From the IMG/VR virus record IMGVR_UViG_3300044732_003033, positions 1 through 32,483 of that record: DNA of 32,483 bases; one strand, 5' to 3'. This document shows positions 21,212 to 27,542 of the stretch, in pieces; within the stretch, counting starts at the first letter, position 1; each line of letters starts with the position of its first letter. Source of the stretch: a virus. The notes under the pieces are model-generated. The model did not search any database, was not told where the DNA came from, and saw nothing but the letters and a program-made list of their open reading frames with translations. Made by a program: the position numbers and the translations under genes.

Positions 21212-21373
21212 ATGGCGCACAAACCGTCACTCAAAATGCACGAGGTTATTGACAACTCATACCATTACGCGATTATGGTTCACTGCGGTTCGCAAAACTC
21301 CTGCCACGCGTACGTCGCCGCTCAGCCAGCGAAAAAACGTCAATCCCTTACGGTTCGCGTTGCAAAACGCTAA
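21212..21373 (+). CDS. 53-aa protein, third member of the 14401 family
   Basis: Promoter TATAAT 21173-21178, leader ACGACGAAGGGACAAAACAAC, ATG 21212. KPSLKMHEVID, HCGSQNSC, AQPAKKRQ, RVAKR. Followed by a small hairpin at 21377. Confidence 0.8.
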   Translation: MAHKPSLKMHEVIDNSYHYAIMVHCGSQNSCHAYVAAQPAKKRQSLTVRVAKR

Positions 21374-21376
21374 CCT

Positions 21377-21388
21377 GGGCTTCGGCCC
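21377..21388 (+). terminator. Small UUCG hairpin
   Basis: GGGC, TTCG, GCCC three bases after the stop at 21373. Short stem and no T run, so weak as a terminator. Confidence 0.4.
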
Positions 21389-21442
21389 TCGCCGGTCGTA
21401 ACACTGGAATGTATAATGGTCTTATCAGGCAAGGAGCAAAAA

Positions 21443-21661
21443 ATGATTGATGTAACGACACCCATAGCGTTCGGTGGCTCGGACGATATGGAAAGCCTTC
21501 ACGACGCGTTGGCGTCGATCAAGCGACAAGTCCCGTCCGCGAAGTTCATGAAAACAGAATACGTTTCCGGTGGCTGGCCAGTGTACCGTATCTCCGTTGA
21601 TTCCACAGAAATCTGGGACCTGTGCGAGGTGCTGGGAATCGACCAGGGCGACGTCCTGTAA
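21443..21661 (+). CDS. 72-aa protein, paralogue of 17723
   Basis: Promoter TATAAT 21412-21417, short leader GGCAAGGAGCAAAAA, ATG 21443. Shares the GGSDD, SLHDAL and GGWPVY features with 17723. Function unknown. Confidence 0.77.
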   Translation: MIDVTTPIAFGGSDDMESLHDALASIKRQVPSAKFMKTEYVSGGWPVYRISVDSTEIWDLCEVLGIDQGDVL

Positions 21662-21683
21662 CCTGGGACTGTATAATGATTAC

Positions 21684-21776
21684 ATGACGAAAAACGACGA
21701 ACGAATCGAAGAAATGATGTACGGTGAAATCCCGGAAGGACACCCGGATGGTGAACCGGACCCCGGCGACGAGTGA
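21684..21776 (+). CDS. 30-aa acidic micro-protein, leaderless
   Basis: TATAAT 21672-21677, ATG 6 nt later. MTKNDERIEEMMYG then a Pro/Gly/Asp tail. Its start MTK resembles translated leaders elsewhere, so coding is less certain. Confidence 0.6.
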   Translation: MTKNDERIEEMMYGEIPEGHPDGEPDPGDE

Positions 21777-21831
21777 GGCGCCGAAAACTAAGGATTGTAT
21801 AGTAGTAAATGAACGAACGACAGGAGACAAA

Positions 21832-22038
21832 ATGAAATTTTGCGGAGAGATCCAGTATATGCCGACCGGGACGAGCGTACACAGCGACGTCTGTCACGAT
21901 TGCGCCGGCGCGGGAAGTCCCGTCTCTGACGCGAAGCGCGAGTATTATCACGCGCTCCTCGACGAATGGCTCGACAAGTCGAATGGCACTGGCGCGTTCT
22001 GGCTTGGCGACCCAAAGTTCATGAGCGACAACTTCTGA
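21832..22038 (+). CDS. 68-aa Cys-containing protein behind a short upstream frame
   Basis: Promoter TATAGT 21798-21803. ATG 21809, 5 nt downstream, opens an 8-codon frame that ends at a TGA overlapping this start (ATGA at 21832). Leader GACAGGAGACAAA. Product has FCGEIQ and CHDCAGAG. The short frame could couple or damp translation. Confidence 0.74.
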   Translation: MKFCGEIQYMPTGTSVHSDVCHDCAGAGSPVSDAKREYYHALLDEWLDKSNGTGAFWLGDPKFMSDNF

Positions 22039-22112
22039 ACCGGTGCCGCCGAAACCCGATCTAAGGATCGTATAATAGTACTTACCAACAACCACACGAA
22101 AGAAAAGACAAA

Positions 22113-22418
22113 ATGAACAAAATGACATTTATGCAGGCAGTCGAGATGATCGACATCGCGGCTAATGAGAATCGCCTTTGGCACTATAATGGTGGACAAG
22201 CCTACGTACGGTTGAATAATGACTCAAACGTATTGATGGTGATCGACCACACTGTTGCGAAGCGCGTTCCATCCATTATTCTCTGTGATGGCTCAGAGTA
22301 CTTCAAGACGTACGAAGGTGCACAATTCGCGCACTCTGAAACACGCCGCAATGACAAGCCACTCACCGAGTACTTCAGCAAGCAATTCGCTGATGTTATC
22401 GAACTTGAGACAGTATAG
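22113..22418 (+). CDS. Hypothetical 101-aa protein
   Basis: Promoter TATAAT 22071-22076, leader CACGAAAGAAAAGACAAA, ATG 22113. Alpha/beta with MTFMQAVEMIDIA and VLMVIDHTVAKRV. The stop TAG is inside the next -10 (TATAGT, 22414-22419). Confidence 0.76.
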   Translation: MNKMTFMQAVEMIDIAANENRLWHYNGGQAYVRLNNDSNVLMVIDHTVAKRVPSIILCDGSEYFKTYEGAQFAHSETRRNDKPLTEYFSKQFADVIELETV

Positions 22419-22471
22419 TAGGGAGTGTTCAACCAACACGAACATCGGGGGAGAAAGACAACAAACACAAA

Positions 22472-22702
22472 ATGACTAAAGATGATCCAAAAGTGCTCGA
22501 AACAGCATACTCCGCGGTGAAGATGCAAAGAATGAACGCGGACATTCGAGGCCTATGGGGTAGTGGCACCGAGAGCAGAGACAACTTCGTCAACATCGAG
22601 GAAGTCCTCAAGTTTGCTCTGATGCACGCAAAGCGCCAGGCAGAAGAAAAGCGACGCGGTGGAGCAAAGCCACGAGTTATTGCGATACACGAGACTATAT
22701 AG
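22472..22702 (+). CDS. 76-aa basic protein
   Basis: Promoter TATAGT 22414-22419; leader is different here (GGGGGAGAAAG). Helical with AKRQAEEKRRGGAKPR near the C-terminus. Stop TAG lies in the next -10 (22698-22703). Confidence 0.74.
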   Translation: MTKDDPKVLETAYSAVKMQRMNADIRGLWGSGTESRDNFVNIEEVLKFALMHAKRQAEEKRRGGAKPRVIAIHETI

Positions 22703-22725
22703 TAGTCAATACACACGGAGAGAAA

Positions 22726-23223
22726 ATGACAACAGAAACACAAATTGAAATAAAGACATACGAAGACGAATACAAGTCGCGGATCACAACACTGATCGAC
22801 GAATACGGTAATCCGTCAGACGTCCCGCACGATGAGCAGTTTCACGCCGGTGAAAAGCTTCGAGCGGCATACAGCATTCATGCCAATCCAGGAGTGCCTG
22901 TAGTGCAGACACTCAAGCAGTACGCAATCGCTGAAAGTGTGTGGTCGTACTTTACGGATGGCCCCACAGAGGCAAAGCCGTACAAGCGATTGTCGCGTGC
23001 GGAAAAGATTGACAGTGTCGTCAAGTGGGCCGCGAGTAACGTAGGTAAACAGATCACACTTCAGGCGTTGATTCAAGAAAATGACATCGCGTACTCGATG
23101 GCGAAAAAGATCACTGAAGATCGCCCTGACATCTTTCGCAAGATAAAGCGCGGCCAATTTGAGATCCGCGATCCGAAGGCCGACCGTGAAGCAGACAAGT
23201 CAAAGGAATCAAATGAAAAGTAA
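22726..23223 (+). CDS. 165-aa protein, possibly DNA-binding
   Basis: Promoter TATAGT 22698-22703, leader ACACGGAGAGAAA. The C-terminal third, SVVKWAASNVGKQITLQAL ... AYSMAKKITEDRPDIFRKIKRG, split here, reads as a winged helix-turn-helix. The N-terminus is acidic and helical. It is the last clear member of the promoter array before operon-like genes begin. Confidence 0.72.
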   Translation: MTTETQIEIKTYEDEYKSRITTLIDEYGNPSDVPHDEQFHAGEKLRAAYSIHANPGVPVVQTLKQYAIAESVWSYFTDGPTEAKPYKRLSRAEKIDSVVKWAASNVGKQITLQALIQENDIAYSMAKKITEDRPDIFRKIKRGQFEIRDPKADREADKSKESNEK

Positions 23224-24043
23224 AGCAGCATTCATAACAAGTGTGGCGCTCATTGCGAGCATGTATGTCGTGGCCCCGGCGGCTGCAGCAGACGTTCTGT
23301 GTGAAACTCCAGCTGTTGCGGTTGATGCGCAGGAGCCGACATCGTTTTCGATCTCGGGGGATCAGGTTTCAGTTGATGCGATGGACGCGCTGTGGCAGAT
23401 AGTTGCACCATCGCCGCCGACTCCGCATCAGCTCATCGGTCGACTCATCGGTGAGGACCAGAATTGGCTTGGCCGATGCACGTATCCTGGAATCGGAATC
23501 GGTGCGGGATCAGGATGGAATGCAGCAACCAAGAACGTGACGATATGGATTTGGGCAACTGGCGTTGACGCTGTGCAAGCGCGTCAGAGCATTTTGCAAC
23601 ACATCGGAGCGGTGCCTATAGCATCAACTACGTCTACAACCACTACCACGTCCACCACAACAACCACAACCACAACAACAGTGGCGCCGACCACAACAAC
23701 ATCTTCAACTACAACCTCCACTACAACTATAGCACCTGAGCCTGAACCGACTACAACGGTGGCTGCAGCAATAGCAACAGCTACAGCGACAGCATCTGTA
23801 CAGGAGCAGACGACGTTCAAACCTATCTCAACAGTGCAGGCACAAGCGCTTCAGCTACAGACACCTGTTCCAGTCGAAGTTGTGCGGGTAGTCTCAATGG
23901 AGCGCGTGACAGCGACCAAGACGAAGGTTGTTGTGAAGACAAAGGTGAAGCCTGCTGTGAAGGTGAAAAAGCCCAAGGCAAAACTTAAGAAAGTAAAATG
24001 GTCTCGTAACCAAATAACAGGGAGTACTAAGAATGCCAAATGA
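23213..24043 (+). CDS. Secreted Thr-rich protein with basic C-terminus
   Basis: 276 aa from ATG 23213, overlapping the previous gene by 11 bases. Signal peptide: MKSK, hydrophobic AAFITSVALIASMYV, then APAAAADV. A globular part of about 110 residues has one pair of Cys. Next come a long Thr/Ser tract of about 50 residues, an Ala/Thr part, and a Lys/Val-rich tail (KVKPAVKVKKPKAKLKK). The layout suggests a cell-surface or secreted protein, with the basic tail binding wall polymers or DNA. Family unknown. Confidence 0.8.
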   Translation: MKSKAAFITSVALIASMYVVAPAAAADVLCETPAVAVDAQEPTSFSISGDQVSVDAMDALWQIVAPSPPTPHQLIGRLIGEDQNWLGRCTYPGIGIGAGSGWNAATKNVTIWIWATGVDAVQARQSILQHIGAVPIASTTSTTTTTSTTTTTTTTTVAPTTTTSSTTTSTTTIAPEPEPTTTVAAAIATATATASVQEQTTFKPISTVQAQALQLQTPVPVEVVRVVSMERVTATKTKVVVKTKVKPAVKVKKPKAKLKKVKWSRNQITGSTKNAK

Positions 24044-24218
24044 ATCAGTCTTCGCACCAGCGGAAGTTTATATAATGATTGCCGCGCTGATGGGCGTATT
24101 TTGGTTCGTTGCCTACAACGTGATACGGTACATGCCTGGTGAGAAGCGTGCAATCAACCTTGCGCGCAAGCAAGCTCGACACACACGTAGCCACCACTAT
24201 AAGCTCGGCGACCGCTGA
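24033..24218 (+). CDS. Single-pass membrane protein, 61 aa
   Basis: Overlaps the end of the secreted-protein gene by 11 bases; an AGGGAG sequence precedes it, and a TAAAAT promoter lies inside the upstream gene (23994-23999). One membrane helix (YIMIAALMGVFWFVAYNVI), then a basic tail (KRAINLARKQARHTRSHH). Confidence 0.73.
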   Translation: MPNESVFAPAEVYIMIAALMGVFWFVAYNVIRYMPGEKRAINLARKQARHTRSHHYKLGDR

Positions 24219-24232
24219 GCGGGAAGGATATA

Positions 24233-24337
24233 ATGGAATTTCATATTGAGTTTTACAATACGATCGGAACCGTAGCTTGGGCATTAGTGACGTTTTTACT
24301 CGTCGGAATGTCGATAACAACGCGTAAGCGCCGCTGA
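24233..24337 (+). CDS. 34-aa single-pass membrane peptide
   Basis: ATG 24233 lies within the TATAAT (24229-24234), so it must be read from an upstream transcript, with GGGAAGGA as its ribosome-binding site. MEFHIEFYNTIG, a helix TVAWALVTFLLVGMSI, then TTRKRR. The same bases look like a promoter, so this is an ambiguous case. Confidence 0.62.
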   Translation: MEFHIEFYNTIGTVAWALVTFLLVGMSITTRKRR

Positions 24338-24362
24338 CCTATCGAGGTGTACGATCTAGGAC

Positions 24363-24950
24363 ATGACGACAATCATCGCAGTTCAAGGTCAAGAATGGGC
24401 AGTCGTGGGATTCGACTCTCGTGTGACTGAAGAAGGTGGTCGATCATACACACTCGGGAGAGGATCGGCCAAGGTCGTCAAGAACGGTCAGTACCTACTT
24501 GGTGCCGCTGGAGACGTGAGAGCCATCAACATTTTGGCGTACGCGTTCCAGCCACCAAAGGCGCTCGACTTGACAGGCATACGGCTTGATCGATTCATGA
24601 CAAGTAAGTTTGTTCCAGCGCTGCGTGAGTGTTTTGAGGATCACGGATACGCGGTGAAGGAGTCAAAGGAACAGGCCCAACACGGATCAACGGTACTCGC
24701 GATCGTGAATGGTCAGATCTATGAAATTGACGAGGACTACGCCTGGGTACGTGATATGACTGGCATATACTCATTCGGCAGTGGAGGCGACTATGCAATC
24801 GGTGCGATGTACACAAAGTCAGGTGGCGAAATTTCAAACCTAAACATGTCAGACGTCCAGAAGCTTATTCGCGACTCACTACATATTGCGGCTAAACTTG
24901 ATATTGGATCAGGTCCGCCGTTTCACATTCTCAGCCAATCAGCGCGATAA
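24363..24950 (+). CDS. Proteasome-like N-terminal-nucleophile hydrolase (HslV/Anbu-like)
   Basis: 195 aa. A diverged -10 (TACGAT, 24350-24355) is 7 nt before ATG, so leaderless. After removal of Met the chain starts TTIIAVQG, as HslV does (TTIVSV). Counting Thr as 1, an Asp is at position 17 (GFDSR) and a Lys near 36 (GSAKVV), matching the catalytic Thr1/Asp17/Lys33 set. FGSGGDYAIGAM corresponds to the conserved GSGG loop. No unfoldase gene is adjacent. It could mature or degrade proteins alone or with a host ATPase; activity is inferred. Confidence 0.82.
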   Translation: MTTIIAVQGQEWAVVGFDSRVTEEGGRSYTLGRGSAKVVKNGQYLLGAAGDVRAINILAYAFQPPKALDLTGIRLDRFMTSKFVPALRECFEDHGYAVKESKEQAQHGSTVLAIVNGQIYEIDEDYAWVRDMTGIYSFGSGGDYAIGAMYTKSGGEISNLNMSDVQKLIRDSLHIAAKLDIGSGPPFHILSQSAR

Positions 24951-24975
24951 AGCGCTACAACGTCAGGAAAGACAA

Positions 24976-25242
24976 ATGACAACAAACCAACAAATCGACC
25001 TTTCATGGAGAGACTATGCCGCTTGCGTAGGCAAGTCAGATCTGTTCTTCAGTGACAATATGAGCACTGTCGTTCGTAAAGCCAAAGAGGTCTGCTCAAC
25101 GTGCGTAGTACGGTTAAAGTGCCTCGACCACGCGATGACTCATCACGAATTCGGGGTATGGGGCGGAATGACAGCAAATGAGCGCCGTCGTGCAAAGAAC
25201 AAAAAGCTCCTTGCGGTCACTGTAGACGAAGTAAATGCCTGA
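24976..25242 (+). CDS. WhiB-family Fe-S transcription regulator
   Basis: 88 aa; leader GGAAAGACAA before ATG 24976. Four Cys at residues 17, 40, 43 and 49 (C, then CSTC, then C) fit the WhiB iron-sulfur site. GVWGG follows as the conserved turn, then a basic RRRAKNKK tail. WhiB proteins bind the primary sigma factor and occur in Actinomycetota and their phages. It is a candidate regulator of the promoter array. Confidence 0.92.
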   Translation: MTTNQQIDLSWRDYAACVGKSDLFFSDNMSTVVRKAKEVCSTCVVRLKCLDHAMTHHEFGVWGGMTANERRRAKNKKLLAVTVDEVNA

Positions 25243-25269
25243 TTCGTGTCGTCGTACCGGTGAGAGACG

Positions 25270-25293
25270 TAGTAATGTTCGAGAACATAACTA
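25270..25293. promoter_or_regulatory. Palindromic operator candidate
   Basis: TAGTAATGTTC, GA, GAACATAACTA: inverted repeat over 24 bases with one mismatch per arm, between the WhiB gene and the next start. The two-base centre is too small for an RNA loop, so a DNA site is likelier. It is not the LexA box orientation. Confidence 0.5.
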
Positions 25294-25315
25294 CTAATAC
25301 TCATGGTGAACCGCA

Positions 25316-25474
25316 GTGCAAGATCAACAACAAGAACAAAAGCAAGCAACAGTAAAATGGAAGTGCCCGGAGTGCGGCAATAAGATGACGACTCAAGTAG
25401 CGTTGAAGTATCCTCCAATCTGCACGAACCCAGAAAAGCACCCCAAGAAGTCAGTAACAATGGCGCCGCTATGA
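25316..25474 (+). CDS. 52-aa Cys-containing small protein, GTG start
   Basis: GTG 25316 with weak ribosome-binding signal. Gln-rich start, then CPECGNKM and a later Cys and His: a zinc knuckle candidate. The TGA stop overlaps the next ATG (ATGA). An alternative 26-codon basic frame from ATG 25303 overlaps its start and is less convincing. Confidence 0.6.
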   Translation: MQDQQQEQKQATVKWKCPECGNKMTTQVALKYPPICTNPEKHPKKSVTMAPL

Positions 25475-25647
25475 GCGCACTTGTGCGAAGACTTATCGTC
25501 GCACTTACAGCAGTGGCGACCGGAGCGTTCATGGTCATGTTTGCGGTAGAGCACTATAGAGGTAGGCGCCGCAGTAAGGAACAAGCTCAACAACTTACGA
25601 CGCTTCTCGGTACGGTATATCCGCACAACCATCAAAAAAATTTTTAG
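25471..25647 (+). CDS. 58-aa single-pass membrane protein
   Basis: Start overlaps the previous stop. One helix LIVALTAVATGAFMVMFAV, then RGRRRSKEQ. The stop is in an A/T run. Confidence 0.68.
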   Translation: MSALVRRLIVALTAVATGAFMVMFAVEHYRGRRRSKEQAQQLTTLLGTVYPHNHQKNF

Positions 25648-25660
25648 TCTAACGTTTACT

Positions 25661-25683
25661 TTGTTGAGAGCAACAAGTATAGT
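25661..25683 (+). promoter_or_regulatory. Promoter with adjoining inverted repeat
   Basis: TTGTTG, AGAG, CAACAA (25661-25676) abuts TATAGT (25678-25683). The repeat covers the place where a -35 would lie, so a bound protein would block the promoter. It drives the HTH gene, so autoregulation is possible. Confidence 0.55.
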
Positions 25684-25691
25684 AAGTAGAA

Positions 25692-26042
25692 ATGAAGAAT
25701 GACGACTTGATAAACACTTCGTACACAATCGCCGACAGCCACGCGCTGCTCGAAGAATCGCGCTCTCTCATTGAGCGAGCACGGCGTGTTTTGGAAGAAC
25801 CAGAACACGAACCAGTAAAACAAGCACAAAAAGACAGAAAGGTAAGACACACAATGTCGACCGAATTGACCCCACAAATGGCCGGTGAACTATATACGTC
25901 CGGACAGTCCGTCATCGAAGTTGCTCGCGCGCACGGTATGACCTACGCGCAGGTTCGTAAGCTTCTTACAACCAACGGCACCACGATCCGCAGCTCGTCC
26001 GATCGTCTTAAGGGTCGTACCCGCAAGTCTTCCGAAGGCTAA
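25692..26042 (+). CDS. HTH protein with internal start
   Basis: 116 aa from ATG 25692, 8 nt after the -10. An internal ATG 25854 has its own AGAAAGGTAAGACACACA leader and would give a 62-aa form. The C-terminal part (LTPQMAGELYTSGQSVIEVA, RAHGMTYAQVRKLLTTNGTT) is a helix-turn-helix like those of small phage regulators and resolvase ends. The N-terminal part is an acidic helix. Two forms could compete for the same DNA site. Confidence 0.75.
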   Translation: MKNDDLINTSYTIADSHALLEESRSLIERARRVLEEPEHEPVKQAQKDRKVRHTMSTELTPQMAGELYTSGQSVIEVARAHGMTYAQVRKLLTTNGTTIRSSSDRLKGRTRKSSEG

Positions 26043-26049
26043 TCGCAAC

Positions 26050-26217
26050 GTGCCTAACTGGTTTTCACGGCTTAAAGATCTTGTCTGGACGTCGATTATC
26101 GCGGTTATCATGGCAATTTGCACTGTAATTGCGGGAATTGCCGGATCAAGCTCCGAAACTGTGCAATCTTTAGGCATTTTTGCCTTGGTTATGGCAATTT
26201 TAGCCCCGAAGGCGTAA
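26050..26217 (+). CDS. Two-helix membrane protein, 55 aa, GTG start
   Basis: Starts 7 bases after the HTH gene. SRLKDLVW, helix TSIIAVIMAICTVIAGIAG, short loop, helix SLGIFALVMAILA. Size and two helices are holin-like, but no lysis gene is next to it, so the role is open. Confidence 0.65.
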   Translation: MPNWFSRLKDLVWTSIIAVIMAICTVIAGIAGSSSETVQSLGIFALVMAILAPKA

Positions 26218-26242
26218 AAACTCGGGAATGTATAGTATAGTA

Positions 26243-26460
26243 CTCCAGCGTCGTTGGTGCCAAATGAATACTGCTGGCACCAGCAACGTATGGGTAGTAA
26301 ACCCGTACTGAATAGGGTTTAGTGATAACGGCCCCGGCAGTCCGGCGCACCTCCCTAAGGAGAGTGCCAGCGGCTACGCAAAGGCAATGGCCTCGCAAGC
26401 TCCTAAACCGGCGCGCGACGTGTCCGTCTTGGAAACCGTTCACGGTACGGTGTTACTATC
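26243..26460 (+). ncRNA. Structured RNA candidate C
   Basis: Two overlapping TATAGT boxes (26231, 26236) behind CTCGGGAATG drive about 220 bases without a gene. Visible stems: CGTTG+GTGCC (26252-26261) with GGCAC+CAACG (26276-26288); GTATGGGT (26288-26295) with ACCCGTAC (26301-26308); GGTTTAG (26316-26322) with CTAAACC (26403-26409), enclosing a third hairpin GCACCTCC/GGAGAGTGC (26347-26354/26359-26367). The nesting suggests a compact multi-branch RNA. It lacks the tmRNA and RNase P hallmarks I know. Confidence 0.65.
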
Positions 26461-26495
26461 TACCTATACATTAGGAATATTACGAGGAAACAAAA

Positions 26496-26693
26496 ATGGC
26501 TGAACAAACTAACGAAGGCGCTGTCTATAAAGTGACAGTCATCGATGATAAAGGCACTCCGCTCGTGGCGTACGTCAACGAGGCATCGCGCCAATCATAC
26601 GCACGATTCATGCGTGAAGAGTACGGTAACGCGAAGGTCGAGCAAATCTCAATTGATGAGATTCCAGAAGGAATCAGCTTCGACAATGAGTAA
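26496..26693 (+). CDS. Hypothetical 65-aa protein
   Basis: Leader ACGAGGAAACAAAA after the RNA region; ATG 26496. Beta/alpha with VYKVTVIDDKGTPLVAYV. Probably read from the RNA C promoter or one I cannot place. Not recognised. Confidence 0.72.
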   Translation: MAEQTNEGAVYKVTVIDDKGTPLVAYVNEASRQSYARFMREEYGNAKVEQISIDEIPEGISFDNE

Positions 26694-26847
26694 CATCGAA
26701 CATCTTCGTATCAACGACGAGTCGAAGACGATTGAAGACGATCGCCGCGAACTACGTCGTGTAGCCAAGCTCGATGCCGACGCAAACGAGCGATACTTAC
26801 GTGACCTACTTGGTGACGATGAGTACGAGGACTGGGACAACGACTAG
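26686..26847 (+). CDS. 53-aa acidic helical protein
   Basis: ATG 26686 overlaps the end of the previous gene by 8 bases. MSNIEHLRINDESKTI start, charged helix RRELRRVAKLDADANER, and a DDEYEDWDND tail. Confidence 0.7.
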   Translation: MSNIEHLRINDESKTIEDDRRELRRVAKLDADANERYLRDLLGDDEYEDWDND

Positions 26848-26895
26848 TCCTAGTCAAAAACAACAAACCCCCCAACAGAAAGACAAAATGACAAC

Positions 26896-27246
26896 ATGTG
26901 GATTTTCACACAAGACGGCTTTATTAGTGCCGTCGACAACAAAGAAGTACCAGGCAAGCTTACAGTTCGAGCTCGCGACAAGCGCTCACTAGCACTACTG
27001 GCAGAATTTACCAATCAAGAAGTCACCCAGGTCGATGGCCGTGACTATCCGTACCGTGTACATGCAACGAAGGAACAGTTTTCTGATTTCCTTCAGGCTC
27101 ACGTCGATGATCTCAATTATCCCAACTTCAAGGATCAAGTCAAGTCAGTGCGTGGCCGTGACTTTGCGGCAGCATGTGGTTCAGTGTGGGCTGCGATGCT
27201 CGACGTCACTGATGATGACGCGCTTGGCCGTGGTCTTTACGCCTAA
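26896..27246 (+). CDS. Conserved actinophage protein, MWIFT family-like
   Basis: 116 aa. AGAAAGACAAA lies before it; another ATG at 26888 opens a different short frame. MWIFTQDGFISAV then RARDKRSLALLAE and YPYRVHATKEQFSDFL are features of a family common in actinophages near DNA or structural genes. Function unknown. Confidence 0.8.
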   Translation: MWIFTQDGFISAVDNKEVPGKLTVRARDKRSLALLAEFTNQEVTQVDGRDYPYRVHATKEQFSDFLQAHVDDLNYPNFKDQVKSVRGRDFAAACGSVWAAMLDVTDDDALGRGLYA

Positions 27247-27248
27247 CT

Positions 27249-27530
27249 GTGCCTAAAGACAAGACGAAATACGAATGCGCGTATTGTGGTGAGCGTTTCA
27301 TCAAAATGCATGACCACATGAGTCACGTCATCGAACAACACGACACAGGATACCGCGAACGCAAGGATCGACTGCAACGCCCGATTACGTGTTGGGGTTG
27401 CGCGAAGGCTGAAGTCACAAAAGGTGATGGACCAGATGGTTGGTTTATCTGTCAGGCTTGTGGGTATGAACTTCCGCGTAATTGGGTGAACGGTCAACTC
27501 ATGCCAGACGAAAACGGAGTGATCAAATGA
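27249..27530 (+). CDS. Two-zinc-finger protein, 93 aa, GTG start
   Basis: GTG two bases after the previous stop, so translation is coupled. ECAYCGERF with H...H (MHDHMSHVIEQH) is a C2H2 finger; CWGC and CQAC later make a zinc ribbon. A nucleic-acid-binding role is likely. Confidence 0.77.
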   Translation: MPKDKTKYECAYCGERFIKMHDHMSHVIEQHDTGYRERKDRLQRPITCWGCAKAEVTKGDGPDGWFICQACGYELPRNWVNGQLMPDENGVIK

Positions 27531-27542
27531 GGTGTAACAGTC

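Noticed and set aside
22184-22195. TATAAT inside the 22113 gene
   Set aside because: ACTATAATGG has no GGGA box and no start or leader follows at the usual distance. Probably chance.
25270-25293. LexA/SOS box
   Set aside because: The half-sites are GTTC...GAAC with a 2-base gap, the opposite order to the GAAC...GTTC boxes of Gram-positive LexA.
26243-26460. tmRNA, RNase P RNA or tRNA
   Set aside because: I could not find the tRNA-like ends, a CCA end, a tag reading frame or the RNase P core motifs. Left as an unassigned structured RNA.
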